Source of the DNA: an uncultured Draconibacterium sp.
GTDB lineage: Bacteria > Bacteroidota > Bacteroidia > Bacteroidales > Prolixibacteraceae
Assembly (NCBI RefSeq): GCF_913063105.1
Contig: NZ_CAJXYQ010000017.1
Coordinates: 1 to 64,000 of the forward strand
Length of the DNA stretch: 64,000 nt
Reading direction: 5' to 3'
Positions within the stretch are counted from its first letter, which is position 1, and each line of letters starts with the position of its first letter. A program made the translations under genes and the position numbers. Under the pieces are notes generated by a model. It saw only the letters and a list, made by a program, of their open reading frames with translations. It searched no databases and was not told where the DNA came from. Of this stretch, positions 28,610-36,240 are shown one piece after another.

Positions 28610-28855
28610 ATGAGACGACTGGGATTTGTAGGAATAATTATTGAGGACCGGGAGCAATCATCGGGAGCGGTTAACGAGGTGTTGAGCCAGTTTTCTGAAC
28701 TTGTTTTGGCGAGAACCGGACTGCCCAATGCCAAAGAAAATTATTCGGTAATTACCCTGGTTATTGATGCAACTACTGATGAACTGGGAATGTTAACCGG
28801 AAAACTGGGAAATATACAGGGCGTTTCTGTAAAATCAGGTCTTGCAAAAAAATAG
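28610..28855 (+). CDS. TM1266-like small ACT-type protein of the hydrogenase maturation system
   Basis: An 81-residue protein starting RRLGFVGIIIEDREQSSGAVNEVL, with SVITLVIDATTDELGMLTGKLGNI as the second half. It matches the TM1266 family of putative [FeFe]-hydrogenase system regulators, which fold like ACT/NikR ligand-binding domains without a DNA-binding part. Its position 30 bp before hydG supports the call. A ligand is not known. It is the first gene of an apparent hydG-aspA transcript. Confidence 0.82.
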   Translation: MRRLGFVGIIIEDREQSSGAVNEVLSQFSELVLARTGLPNAKENYSVITLVIDATTDELGMLTGKLGNIQGVSVKSGLAKK

Positions 28856-28885
28856 AAAGTAACAACTGATCTAAAAACTCAAAAT

Positions 28886-30277
28886 ATGTACAATGTTCCT
28901 GCCGATTTTATAAACGAAGCAAAAATTTGGGAAGCACTGGAAGCCAACAAAAACCCGGAGCCATCGCGAATTAAGGAAGTACTGCAAAAAGCAGCCGAAA
29001 TGAAAGGTCTGAATGCCGATGATGTTGCTGTGCTCACATGCATTAGCGACCCGGAAATGCTGGCCGAACTTTTTACTACCGCCAACACGGTTAAAGAAAC
29101 CATTTATGGCAAACGTCTGGTTTTGTTTGCGCCTTTATACATATCAAACCTCTGCGCCAACGAGTGCCTTTATTGTGCATTCAGAGCTACCAACAAGGAT
29201 ATCGACCGCCATGCACTTTCGCAGGAGCACATTGCCCGCGAAGTTGAAGTGTTAATCAACCAGGGACACAAACGCGTTTTACTGGTTGCCGGCGAATCGT
29301 ACCCTAATCAAGGCTTTCAGTATGTTCTCGACTCCATCCGAACCATTTACGGTGTTAAAAACAAGCACGGCGAAATACGCCGGGTAAACGTAAATGTGGC
29401 ACCACTTTCAACCGATGAGTTTAAGCAACTAAAAGCTGAAGGAATTGGCACCTACCAGATTTTTCAGGAAACCTACCACCACGAAACCTACCACAAAGTT
29501 CACCTTGGGGGTAAAAAACGCGACTACAACTGGCGGGCATGGTCGCTGCACCGCGCCATGGAAGCGGGCATTGATGACGTTGGCATTGGTGTACTTTTTG
29601 GCTTGTTCGATTACCGTTTCGAAATATTAGCTATGATGCAACACATACGCGAACTGGAAGATAAATTTGGTGTTGGACCGCATACCATTAGTGTTCCGCG
29701 ACTGGAACCAGCCACCAACAGCGATCTGGCGTCGCATCCGCCATTTCCGGTTTCCGATATCGATTTCAGAAAAATAGTAGCCATTTTACGACTGGCAGTT
29801 CCGTATACCGGCATAATTATGTCGACGCGCGAAACGGCTAAAATGCGCCGCGAAACATTTGCATTGGGTGTCAGTCAGATTTCGGCAGGAAGTAAAACCA
29901 ATCCGGGAGGGTACGAAGAAGAAGACGAAATTTCAAGTCAGTTTAGCCTGGGCGACCACCGACCACTCGATGAAGTTATTCGTGATGTGGCATCAATGGG
30001 CTACATCCCTTCGTTTTGTACAGCCTGTTACCGTTTAGGAAGAACAGGGCAGGATTTTATGGATCTGGCTAAGCCCGGCGATATCCGCTTGCACTGTGCT
30101 CCCAATGGCTTAAGCTCGTTTAAAGAATACCTGCAAAACTATGCCGCACCCGAAACCAAAGAAATAGGAGAAAAGCTGATTCGCGATACCATTGCCGGAA
30201 TGAGCGGTATTGCCAGGCAACGCGCCGAGAAGCTGGTAAAACGCGTTGAAGCGGGTCGGGACGACGTTTACTGTTAA
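28886..30277 (+). CDS. hydG: [FeFe]-hydrogenase maturase HydG (radical SAM tyrosine lyase)
   Basis: A 463-residue enzyme that cleaves tyrosine to give the CO and CN ligands of the hydrogenase active site. The radical SAM cluster is in CANECLYCAFRATN (about 89-102). The C-terminal auxiliary cluster motif Cx2Cx22C is complete: CTAC near 377 and the third Cys in LHCAPNG. Length is normal. It lies 30 bp after the TM1266-like gene and 69 bp before aspA. Confidence 0.96.
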   Translation: MYNVPADFINEAKIWEALEANKNPEPSRIKEVLQKAAEMKGLNADDVAVLTCISDPEMLAELFTTANTVKETIYGKRLVLFAPLYISNLCANECLYCAFRATNKDIDRHALSQEHIAREVEVLINQGHKRVLLVAGESYPNQGFQYVLDSIRTIYGVKNKHGEIRRVNVNVAPLSTDEFKQLKAEGIGTYQIFQETYHHETYHKVHLGGKKRDYNWRAWSLHRAMEAGIDDVGIGVLFGLFDYRFEILAMMQHIRELEDKFGVGPHTISVPRLEPATNSDLASHPPFPVSDIDFRKIVAILRLAVPYTGIIMSTRETAKMRRETFALGVSQISAGSKTNPGGYEEEDEISSQFSLGDHRPLDEVIRDVASMGYIPSFCTACYRLGRTGQDFMDLAKPGDIRLHCAPNGLSSFKEYLQNYAAPETKEIGEKLIRDTIAGMSGIARQRAEKLVKRVEAGRDDVYC

Positions 30278-30346
30278 ACAACAAATTTTTAAGCACCGAA
30301 CAAAACAGATAGAGGTAGATATTTTTTTCAAATCAAAGCAAAAACT

Positions 30347-31741
30347 ATGGTACAGTTAAGAACAGAAAACGACTTACTTGGCCAAAAACAACTACCTGCC
30401 GACGCGCTGTGGGGCATTCACACTGCCCGTGCTATTGAAAATTTTCCAATCATGAAACAAACTGTGCATCAGGAATTGGTTAAAGCTTATGGCGAGGTAA
30501 AACTGGCCTGCGCACAAACCAACAATGCACTTGGTTTTTGGAAAAACAAAGAAAAAGGCGCAGCAATAGAGCAAGCTGCATTTGAAATGAGCCAGGGACT
30601 GCTGAATGAACATATTGTGGTAGATTCCTTGCAGGGAGGGGCCGGAACGTCAACCAACATGAATGTTAACGAGGTACTTGCCAACCGTGCTTTGTTGTTA
30701 CTTAACCAACAACCCGGTAATTACAATTTGGTTTCGCCACTTAACGATATTAACCTTCACCAAAGCACTAACGACACCTACCCAACAGCTTTAAAAGTTG
30801 CAGCTATTCGTTTGTTACGCCTGTTGGAGCAAAATGTACTCGCGCTTCAAGAGGCGTTTCAGCAAAAGGAAAAAGAATTTGCACCTATCGTAAAAATTGG
30901 CAGAACCCAGTTGCAGGACGCTGTATTAACCACATTGGGGCGCGAAATGGGTGCCTATGCCGAAGCCTTTAACCGCGACCGCTGGCGGATTTACAAATGC
31001 GAAGAACGTTTGCGTGTTGTAAACCTCGGAGGAACAGCTATTGGAACCGGACTGGGAGCTCCAAAACAATTTATTTTCAGGGTGCTTGACAAACTGCGCG
31101 ATAATACAAATATTGGCCTGGCACGTAGCGAAAACCTGGTTGATGGTACCCTAAACACCGATGTATTTGTTGAAGTTTCAGGAATTTTAAAAGCATGCGC
31201 ATCAAACTTATTAAAAATCAGCAACGACCTTCGGCTGATGTCCAGTGGTCCGCATGCCGGTTTCGGGGAGATTAATTTGCCTGAACTTCAGGCCGGATCA
31301 TCAATAATGCCCGGAAAAGTTAACCCCGTAATACCCGAAGCAGTAGCCCAGGCAGCTATTAAAGTAATGGGGAACGACCAAATAATTACGCAGGCAAGTA
31401 GCTCTGGCAACCTGGAATTGAACCAGTTTCTTCCGTTAATTGCACACAGTTTACTCGAATCTGTCGACCTGTTAAAGGAGGCCTGTAATCTTTTTACCGA
31501 AAAGTGTGTATCCGGAATAACAGCCAATGAAAAAAAATGTCGGGCTCAGGTAAATAACTCCACCGCCACGGTTACTGCTCTTATGCCTGCTATTGGGTAC
31601 AACAAGTGCGATGAAATTTTAAAAATCGCTCGCCAACACGAATTATCCATTAAAGAGGCAAGTTTAAAATCAGGCTTTTTAAACGAAGAAGAATTTGAAC
31701 AGCTGATAACTCCGGAAGCCGTTTGCCGACTGGGACATTAA
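30347..31741 (+). CDS. aspA: Aspartate ammonia-lyase
   Basis: A 464-residue fumarase/aspartase superfamily enzyme converting aspartate to fumarate and ammonium. The N-terminal ENDLLGQKQLPADALWGIHTARA, the substrate-site GGAGTSTNMNVNEV near 103, HQSTNDTYPTALK near 143, and the superfamily signature GSSIMPGKVNPV near 322 are all present. Aspartase and adenylosuccinate-type family members differ, but the TRAxxNFP-like start supports aspartase. Its place right after hydG suggests it supplies ammonium for the cluster's bridging amine, which is inference. Confidence 0.9.
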   Translation: MVQLRTENDLLGQKQLPADALWGIHTARAIENFPIMKQTVHQELVKAYGEVKLACAQTNNALGFWKNKEKGAAIEQAAFEMSQGLLNEHIVVDSLQGGAGTSTNMNVNEVLANRALLLLNQQPGNYNLVSPLNDINLHQSTNDTYPTALKVAAIRLLRLLEQNVLALQEAFQQKEKEFAPIVKIGRTQLQDAVLTTLGREMGAYAEAFNRDRWRIYKCEERLRVVNLGGTAIGTGLGAPKQFIFRVLDKLRDNTNIGLARSENLVDGTLNTDVFVEVSGILKACASNLLKISNDLRLMSSGPHAGFGEINLPELQAGSSIMPGKVNPVIPEAVAQAAIKVMGNDQIITQASSSGNLELNQFLPLIAHSLLESVDLLKEACNLFTEKCVSGITANEKKCRAQVNNSTATVTALMPAIGYNKCDEILKIARQHELSIKEASLKSGFLNEEEFEQLITPEAVCRLGH

Positions 31742-31753
31742 ATCCCACTAATT

Positions 31754-31780
31754 TTAACAATGCATTAACACACAGATAAC
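31754..31780 (+). promoter_or_regulatory. Phased TTAAC direct repeats upstream of the 31930 gene
   Basis: TTAAC at 31754-31758, TTAAC at 31765-31769 and ATAAC at 31776-31780, exactly 11 bp apart. The same array precedes the paralogous gene at 34467. An 11-bp direct-repeat pattern is typical of PhoB/OmpR-family binding sites, and such a regulator is encoded between the two genes. A short hairpin (CAGATAA...TTATCTG, 31773-31794) overlaps the third repeat and may end aspA transcripts. Confidence 0.5.
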
Positions 31781-31929
31781 TTCCTCTTTATCTGCCTCTT
31801 AGTGTGCTTTAAATATTTTAAGACACATTTATCTTCTTTTTCGCTTGCAAATGTTTTTAATAGTTATTAATATTGAGTCTAAATTAATATTGAGACAAAG
31901 AATTATTTTATAACTAAAAAAAGTGAATC

Positions 31930-32232
31930 ATGAAAAAAGTATTATTTCTATTAGCGTTTGTAGCAGTTTACGGAGTATCATTAGCAATGACAGAAGCTAC
32001 TGTAGTTGCCGCAGACGAAACAGTACAAGTTGTTACTGATTTTGATCAGGTAGAAAAAGAAAAAAAGGAAAGCAAGAAAGCCGCAAAGGGTGAAGCAAAA
32101 GCTGAAGGATGTTCAGGAACAAAGGCTAAAGCCGATGGTTGCTCAGGTAGCAAAGCAAAAGCAGACGGATGTGCCGGTGAAAAATCAGCCAAGAAAAGCG
32201 ACTGCAGCAAATCTTGTGACGGAAAAAAATAA
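31930..32232 (+). CDS. Exported Cys/Lys-rich repeat protein 1
   Basis: A 100-residue protein: signal peptide (MKKVLFLLAFVAVYGVSLAM), a short acidic stretch, then a Lys/Ala/Gly-rich tail. The tail has three ~10-residue repeats of the form A(D/E)GC(S/A)G(T/S/E)K and a final DCSKSCDGKK; in all five Cys. No known family was recognised. The layout (signal, acidic linker, KKE-rich hinge, Cys-rich tail) is shared with the protein at 34467, so the two are paralogues. The regularly spaced thiols suggest metal binding or redox buffering in the periplasm, as inference. Followed by a strong terminator. Confidence 0.8.
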   Translation: MKKVLFLLAFVAVYGVSLAMTEATVVAADETVQVVTDFDQVEKEKKESKKAAKGEAKAEGCSGTKAKADGCSGSKAKADGCAGEKSAKKSDCSKSCDGKK

Positions 32233-32255
32233 GGGAAACTTATTTGAATATAAAG

Positions 32256-32289
32256 AAAGTCGTTCAATAAAATTGAACGACTTTTTTTG
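32256..32289. terminator. Bidirectional terminator between Cys-rich gene 1 and the response regulator
   Basis: A perfect 12-bp stem: AAAGTCGTTCAA (32256-32267) with TTGAACGACTTT (32273-32284), then a T-run. It lies between two convergent genes only 60 bp apart. Confidence 0.85.
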
Positions 32290-32292
32290 CGT

Positions 32293-32985
32293 TTAACAAT
32301 TCAGAATGTAACCCACTTTCACCACATTTTCAATCGAAACTGATGAATCATCGGCAAAATACTTTCTCAATTTCGATATAAAAACATCCAGACTCCTACC
32401 CGCAAAATAATCGTTTTCGCCCCAAATAGCGGTTAATATCTGCTCGCGTCTGATCACATTATTTTTGGCTTTACAAAGCATGCGCAACACCTCGGCCTCG
32501 CGTATGGTTAAGCGCCGCACCTTATTGTTTATGGTTAACGATTGATTTTCAAAATCAAACTCATAAGCGCCCACCTGATAAATATTATCCGGCTCTGCCT
32601 GAACGAAATCACTACGATTACTTATGGCAACAATTTTACACCACAGCTCATCTTCATCAAAAGGTTTGGTAATATAATCATCGGCGCCAATAGTGTAACC
32701 TTTCATTTTATCCTCTTTCATGGCCCGGGCAGTCAGAAAAACAATAGGAATTTTAGGCTGTATGGCTTTTACTTTTTCCGCCAGCGAAAAACCATCCAGT
32801 TTTGGAAGCATCACATCAAAAATGCAAAAATTAAAGCTTTCGTTTTTCCTGAATCCTTCAAGTCCTTCTTCGCCATCGCGGTATAAGGTAACTTGTACTC
32901 CACGGCTTAATAAAAAATCTTCAAGTAAGTAACCAAGGTTGGTGTCGTCTTCTACTAAAATTATATTCAGTTTCTTTTCATCCAT
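32293..32985 (-). CDS. OmpR-family response regulator
   Basis: A 230-residue two-domain regulator. The receiver (about 6-120) has the acidic pair in LVEDDTN, phospho-Asp in FDVMLPKLDGF (near 56), Thr in LTAR and Lys in YITKPFDEDEL. The C-terminal winged helix (about 135-228) shows LTIREAEVLRMLCKAKNNVIRREQIL and GRSLDVFISKLRKY. It is encoded 2 bp after the histidine kinase gene and is its cognate partner. OmpR/PhoB proteins bind 11-bp direct repeats, which occur before both flanking Cys-rich genes. Confidence 0.93.
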   Translation of the reverse strand: MDEKKLNIILVEDDTNLGYLLEDFLLSRGVQVTLYRDGEEGLEGFRKNESFNFCIFDVMLPKLDGFSLAEKVKAIQPKIPIVFLTARAMKEDKMKGYTIGADDYITKPFDEDELWCKIVAISNRSDFVQAEPDNIYQVGAYEFDFENQSLTINNKVRRLTIREAEVLRMLCKAKNNVIRREQILTAIWGENDYFAGRSLDVFISKLRKYFADDSSVSIENVVKVGYILNC

Positions 32986-32987
32986 AG

Positions 32988-34253
32988 CTACTTTTTAATT
33001 TCAGGCAGTTGAATAATAAAAGTGGTTCCATTTTCTGTCTCGCTTTCAACAGAAATTGTTCCGTTATGAGCTTCAACAATTTGTTTAACGTAAGCCAATC
33101 CAATGCCAAATCCTTTTGTGTTGTGCACATCACCTGTTGGTACCCGGTAGTATTTATTAAAAATATACTTCTGAAACTTCAGAGGTATTCCAATTCCATT
33201 ATCGGTCACCTCAATTCTAAGCTTATCGTTTTGCTTAATGGTTTCGATTTTTATCTGTGGTTCGTTTTTCGAGTATTTTATGGCATTGGAAAGCAAATTT
33301 ACAAATACGTTTATAAAATGCAGGCGATCAACACAAACATACAATTCGTCAGGATTTGGCTGATACAAAATACTGCCTTGTTTCTCATCCAGCAACATTT
33401 CGCAGCTTGAGATTGCTTCCTGTATCACGTCACTTATTGCCACGTCTTCTTTAGAATAGTCGAAAGCATTCCGTTCAACAGCTTCTAATCGCAACAAACT
33501 TTCCACCAGGTTTTGAAGTTTTCGGTTCTCTTTAAATATCAGTTCTGCATAGTTTTCAAGCTTTTGCTCGTTAGTTCCGTAGCGCCTTTTCCTAATCATG
33601 TTTGACGCCAGCGCTATCGACGAAAGCGGGGTTTTAAACTCGTGACTAACATTATTGAGCAGTTCTTTAGTGTGTTGTGCAATTCGTATTTCCCTGTTGT
33701 AAATTCTAAAAATATTGTAAAGACTCACAATTAACAGGAAAATTAGCACAACAGAACCTAAAAACATAAGGCCGGCTTTAGCAAAAAAGAACCGGGTTCG
33801 CGAAGGGAATTCCACCACCAGTTGGTATCCCGCATGTCCCAAAATACCGCCCATACAACGCGAGTAATACAGGCCGTTATCAAATTCTTTTTGTAAGGTT
33901 ATTAGTTCTTCAGATTTATTTTCAAGAATATACATCTCGTATTCCAGGTCGATATCGTACGAGCGAAGTTCTGCCTCAATTGCATCGTGAATTTTTTCCC
34001 AAACGCCTGCGGTGGTAAGTTGGGTTTTTAGCCTGGCGGTATCACAATCAACACAGGCTTTTACCATGTTGCAAAAGGGTTTATCAGCGGTTAATGTAGT
34101 CATTGTTTCGCTTAAGGCCAGCTCAACGCTTTTTTCAAACACCTTGTCCTGAAAACGAATGGAATAGATAATCCATTTTATTTGTGTTGCCAGCAGTGCC
34201 AAAATAATAAACAATGCCAACACAAACGTATATTTTCTGAATCCCGTTTTCAC
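32988..34253 (-). CDS. Membrane sensor histidine kinase with a Cys-bearing periplasmic domain
   Basis: A 421-residue kinase. TM1 is at about residues 10-31 and TM2 at about 163-187, leaving a ~130-residue periplasmic sensor. That sensor has Cys at about 61, 67 and 70 (CNMVKACVDC) and another in SRCMGGILGH. The kinase core has HisKA with NNVSHEFKTPLSSIALAS (His near 210), and HATPase_c with NLLSNAIKYS, DNGIGIP and GFGIGLAYVKQIV. The periplasmic thiols could sense metals or redox state, which is inference. It is co-transcribed with the response regulator, reading away from the 34467 gene. Confidence 0.9.
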   Translation of the reverse strand: MKTGFRKYTFVLALFIILALLATQIKWIIYSIRFQDKVFEKSVELALSETMTTLTADKPFCNMVKACVDCDTARLKTQLTTAGVWEKIHDAIEAELRSYDIDLEYEMYILENKSEELITLQKEFDNGLYYSRCMGGILGHAGYQLVVEFPSRTRFFFAKAGLMFLGSVVLIFLLIVSLYNIFRIYNREIRIAQHTKELLNNVSHEFKTPLSSIALASNMIRKRRYGTNEQKLENYAELIFKENRKLQNLVESLLRLEAVERNAFDYSKEDVAISDVIQEAISSCEMLLDEKQGSILYQPNPDELYVCVDRLHFINVFVNLLSNAIKYSKNEPQIKIETIKQNDKLRIEVTDNGIGIPLKFQKYIFNKYYRVPTGDVHNTKGFGIGLAYVKQIVEAHNGTISVESETENGTTFIIQLPEIKK

Positions 34254-34389
34254 TTGTCTGTTTTCCTTCTCTCTTCTTTTTAAAACGATTGTTTATCATC
34301 CAAACCCACTTCGGAATCAAATGTTTAACCGCTGTATCGAATTTCAAAAATAACTATTAAAATTACAAACCTGTTTTCCTGAATTTACA

Positions 34390-34416
34390 TTAACCTCGTG
34401 TTAACGCTTTTATAGC
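34390..34416 (+). promoter_or_regulatory. Phased TTAAC direct repeats upstream of the 34467 gene
   Basis: TTAAC at 34390-34394, TTAAC at 34401-34405 and ATAGC at 34412-34416, again 11 bp apart. This mirrors 31754-31780. The array sits just upstream of, and overlapping, the -33 position of the promoter at 34428-34435, where an activator of this family would be expected to bind. Confidence 0.55.
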
Positions 34417-34427
34417 AAACGAAACCA

Positions 34428-34435
34428 TATATTTG
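34428..34435 (+). promoter_or_regulatory. -7 promoter element of Cys-rich gene 2
   Basis: TATATTTG matches the Bacteroidota TAnnTTTG consensus exactly. The -33 element is poor, which fits a promoter that needs an activator at the adjacent TTAAC repeats. The leader would be about 25 nt. Confidence 0.6.
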
Positions 34436-34466
34436 TGTTTCAATCATCAACTAAAAAATAAAAATT

Positions 34467-34787
34467 ATGAAAAAGATCCTTATTGTTTTTGCACTTGTAT
34501 TCGTTTATGGCTTAACAATGGCTAACACTTCTGCAGTTGTTGTAAACGCACAAAAAGCAGATGTTACAGTTGTTGCCGACGATGACAACATAATGGCTAG
34601 TGTTGAAGAGGAAAAAGACAAAAAGAAAAAAACAGAGAAAAAAGAATGCTGCAGTTCAAAAACAGCCGAAAAAAAGACAACAGGTTGTACTGATGCACAA
34701 AAGAAGAGCTGTGCAGCTTCGGGCAAAACCTGTGGTGGCGAAAAAGCTGCTGCGGAGAAAAAAAGCTGCTGCGGAGAAAAAAAGTAA
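34467..34787 (+). CDS. Exported Cys/Lys-rich protein 2
   Basis: A 106-residue paralogue of the protein at 31930: signal peptide (MKKILIVFALVFVYGLTMA), the same VVVxAxxxxVTVVxD linker, an EEEKDKKKK hinge and a Cys/Lys tail. The tail holds eight Cys, including two CC pairs (ECCSSK and SCCGEK). The last 15 residues come from a 19-bp tandem duplication read in two frames. No known family was recognised. A role in thiol or metal chemistry of the envelope is inferred from composition only. Strong promoter and terminator make it a one-gene unit. Confidence 0.8.
   Translation: MKKILIVFALVFVYGLTMANTSAVVVNAQKADVTVVADDDNIMASVEEEKDKKKKTEKKECCSSKTAEKKTTGCTDAQKKSCAASGKTCGGEKAAAEKKSCCGEKK
34742..34779 (+). 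repeat. 19-bp tandem duplication inside Cys-rich gene 2
   Basis: AAAAGCTGCTGCGGAGAAA occurs at 34742-34760 and again at 34761-34779, exactly head to tail. As 19 is not a multiple of three, the first copy is translated as KAAAEK and the second as KSCCGEK. Confidence 0.9.
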
Positions 34788-34806
34788 AAAACAACTTTTA
34801 ATAGTT

Positions 34807-34837
34807 TCCAAAAGGGTGCACGCGCACCCTTTTTTTT
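34807..34837 (+). terminator. Intrinsic terminator after Cys-rich gene 2
   Basis: AAAAGGGTGC, loop ACGC, GCACCCTTTT with a continued T-run. It separates the small gene from hydF, so hydF needs its own promoter in the ~60 bp that follow. Confidence 0.85.
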
Positions 34838-34896
34838 GTTTTCCGATTGCGAGTGAAGGATTGAATTTGTACTTTCAGTCGCGAAAAAACAGTTGT

Positions 34897-36126
34897 ATGA
34901 GATCACCAAAATCGTTTCGTTTACATATTGGAATTTTTGGCCGCAGGAATGCAGGCAAATCAAGCATTTTGAATGCGCTTACCCAGCAAGATGTTTCTAT
35001 TGTTTCGGAAGTTGCCGGAACCACTACCGATCCGGTTGAGAAACCAATGGAACTGCTTCCGCTTGGACCGGTTCTTTTTATCGACACGGCCGGTATTGAT
35101 GATGTTGGCGCGCTGGGTAAAAAACGAATTGCCAAAACACTTGCCGTTTTTGATCGCACCGATCTGGGGATTATCGTTTCCAACTTTTCAGAATGGGGCG
35201 AATACGAAGAATCGCTGGTGGACGAATTTAACCAGCGTGAAATTCCATTTCTTGTTGTTTTTAACAAGAGCGATTTATACCCGGAAGATTTTGAACTGAT
35301 TACCGCACTCGATGGAAAAAAGATAAAACTTACGCAAACTTCGGCAACAGAACAAACAGGAATTGCCGGGTTGCGACAGTTGCTGTTAAAATCGGCACCG
35401 GCAGATTTTATTAACCGCCCCAGCATCCTGGCTGATTTGGTTGGCCCCGGCGAAGCCGCTGTGCTGGTGGTTCCTATCGATAAAGAAGCACCAAAAGGCA
35501 GATTGATTTTACCACAAGTACAGAGCATTCGCGACTTGCTCGATAACGATGCCTTTTGTATGGTTGTTAAAGAACGTGAATTACGTGAAGCACTTTCGTG
35601 TTTGAACAAACCGCCCAAGCTGGTGGTGACAGACTCGCAGGCTTTTTTAAAAGTAGCGGCCGACACGCCTGCTGATATCCCACTAACCTCGTTTTCCATT
35701 TTATTTGCACGCTTTCAGGGCGATTTAAACGAAATGGTACGGGGCGCAATGGCTATCGACCAACTAAAAACCGGAGACAAAGTATTGATCGCCGAAGCTT
35801 GTTCGCACCACCCTATCGGTGAAGATATTGGCACGGTAAAAATACCTCGCTGGCTGACACAGTATGTTGGCGGCAAACTGCAAATTGAAAGCACGCGTGG
35901 TCACGATTTTCCTCCAAATCTATCAGAATACAAACTGATTATTCATTGCGGTGCCTGCATGTGGAACCGACGCGAAATGCTTAGCCGGATTATGAAAGCC
36001 AGGCAAGCCGGCGTACCTCTTACCAACTACGGACTCACCATTGCCTATTCGCTGGGCATTTTTGAACGGGCACTGCAACCCTTCCCGGCCGCATTGGAAA
36101 TTTACAAAAATGGAATTGAATTATAA
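34897..36126 (+). CDS. hydF: [FeFe]-hydrogenase maturation GTPase HydF
   Basis: A 409-residue scaffold protein that assembles the diiron precursor and passes it to the hydrogenase. The GTPase domain has the P-loop GRRNAGKSS (about 14-22), TTTDPVEKPMEL (switch I), DTAGIDD (G3) and NKSD (G4). The C-terminal cluster domain has the HydF motif CxHx~50HCxxC: CSHH near 301 and IIHCGACMW near 350. ATG 34897 gives the family-like start MRSPKSFRLHIGIFG; the longer frame upstream runs out of frame through the Cys-rich gene and its terminator. It is separated from hydG-aspA by the inserted two-component module. Confidence 0.95.
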   Translation: MRSPKSFRLHIGIFGRRNAGKSSILNALTQQDVSIVSEVAGTTTDPVEKPMELLPLGPVLFIDTAGIDDVGALGKKRIAKTLAVFDRTDLGIIVSNFSEWGEYEESLVDEFNQREIPFLVVFNKSDLYPEDFELITALDGKKIKLTQTSATEQTGIAGLRQLLLKSAPADFINRPSILADLVGPGEAAVLVVPIDKEAPKGRLILPQVQSIRDLLDNDAFCMVVKERELREALSCLNKPPKLVVTDSQAFLKVAADTPADIPLTSFSILFARFQGDLNEMVRGAMAIDQLKTGDKVLIAEACSHHPIGEDIGTVKIPRWLTQYVGGKLQIESTRGHDFPPNLSEYKLIIHCGACMWNRREMLSRIMKARQAGVPLTNYGLTIAYSLGIFERALQPFPAALEIYKNGIEL

Positions 36127-36240
36127 TCCTTTAGCTTTCGGGCAAAAAAACAACTTAAAACAAAGCAGACAATTGCTGTTCGATACTTATTTTAAAACCT
36201 AACAATTAGTTAAGTTGTTGTGGTTTAAAAAGGAAATAAT

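Noticed and set aside
31773..31794. Hairpin after aspA as a classical terminator
   Set aside because: Stem CAGATAA/TTATCTG lacks a T-run, so termination there is uncertain; it is noted only with the TTAAC repeats.
34600..34896. Upstream extension of the hydF reading frame through the Cys-rich gene
   Set aside because: It runs out of frame through a convincing gene and its terminator, giving a Lys/Arg-rich nonsense sequence. The family-like start is ATG 34897.
34875..35699. Long Ser-rich open frame opposite hydF
   Set aside because: It is a mirror of the hydF codons with low-complexity Ser/Thr content and no start context or motif.
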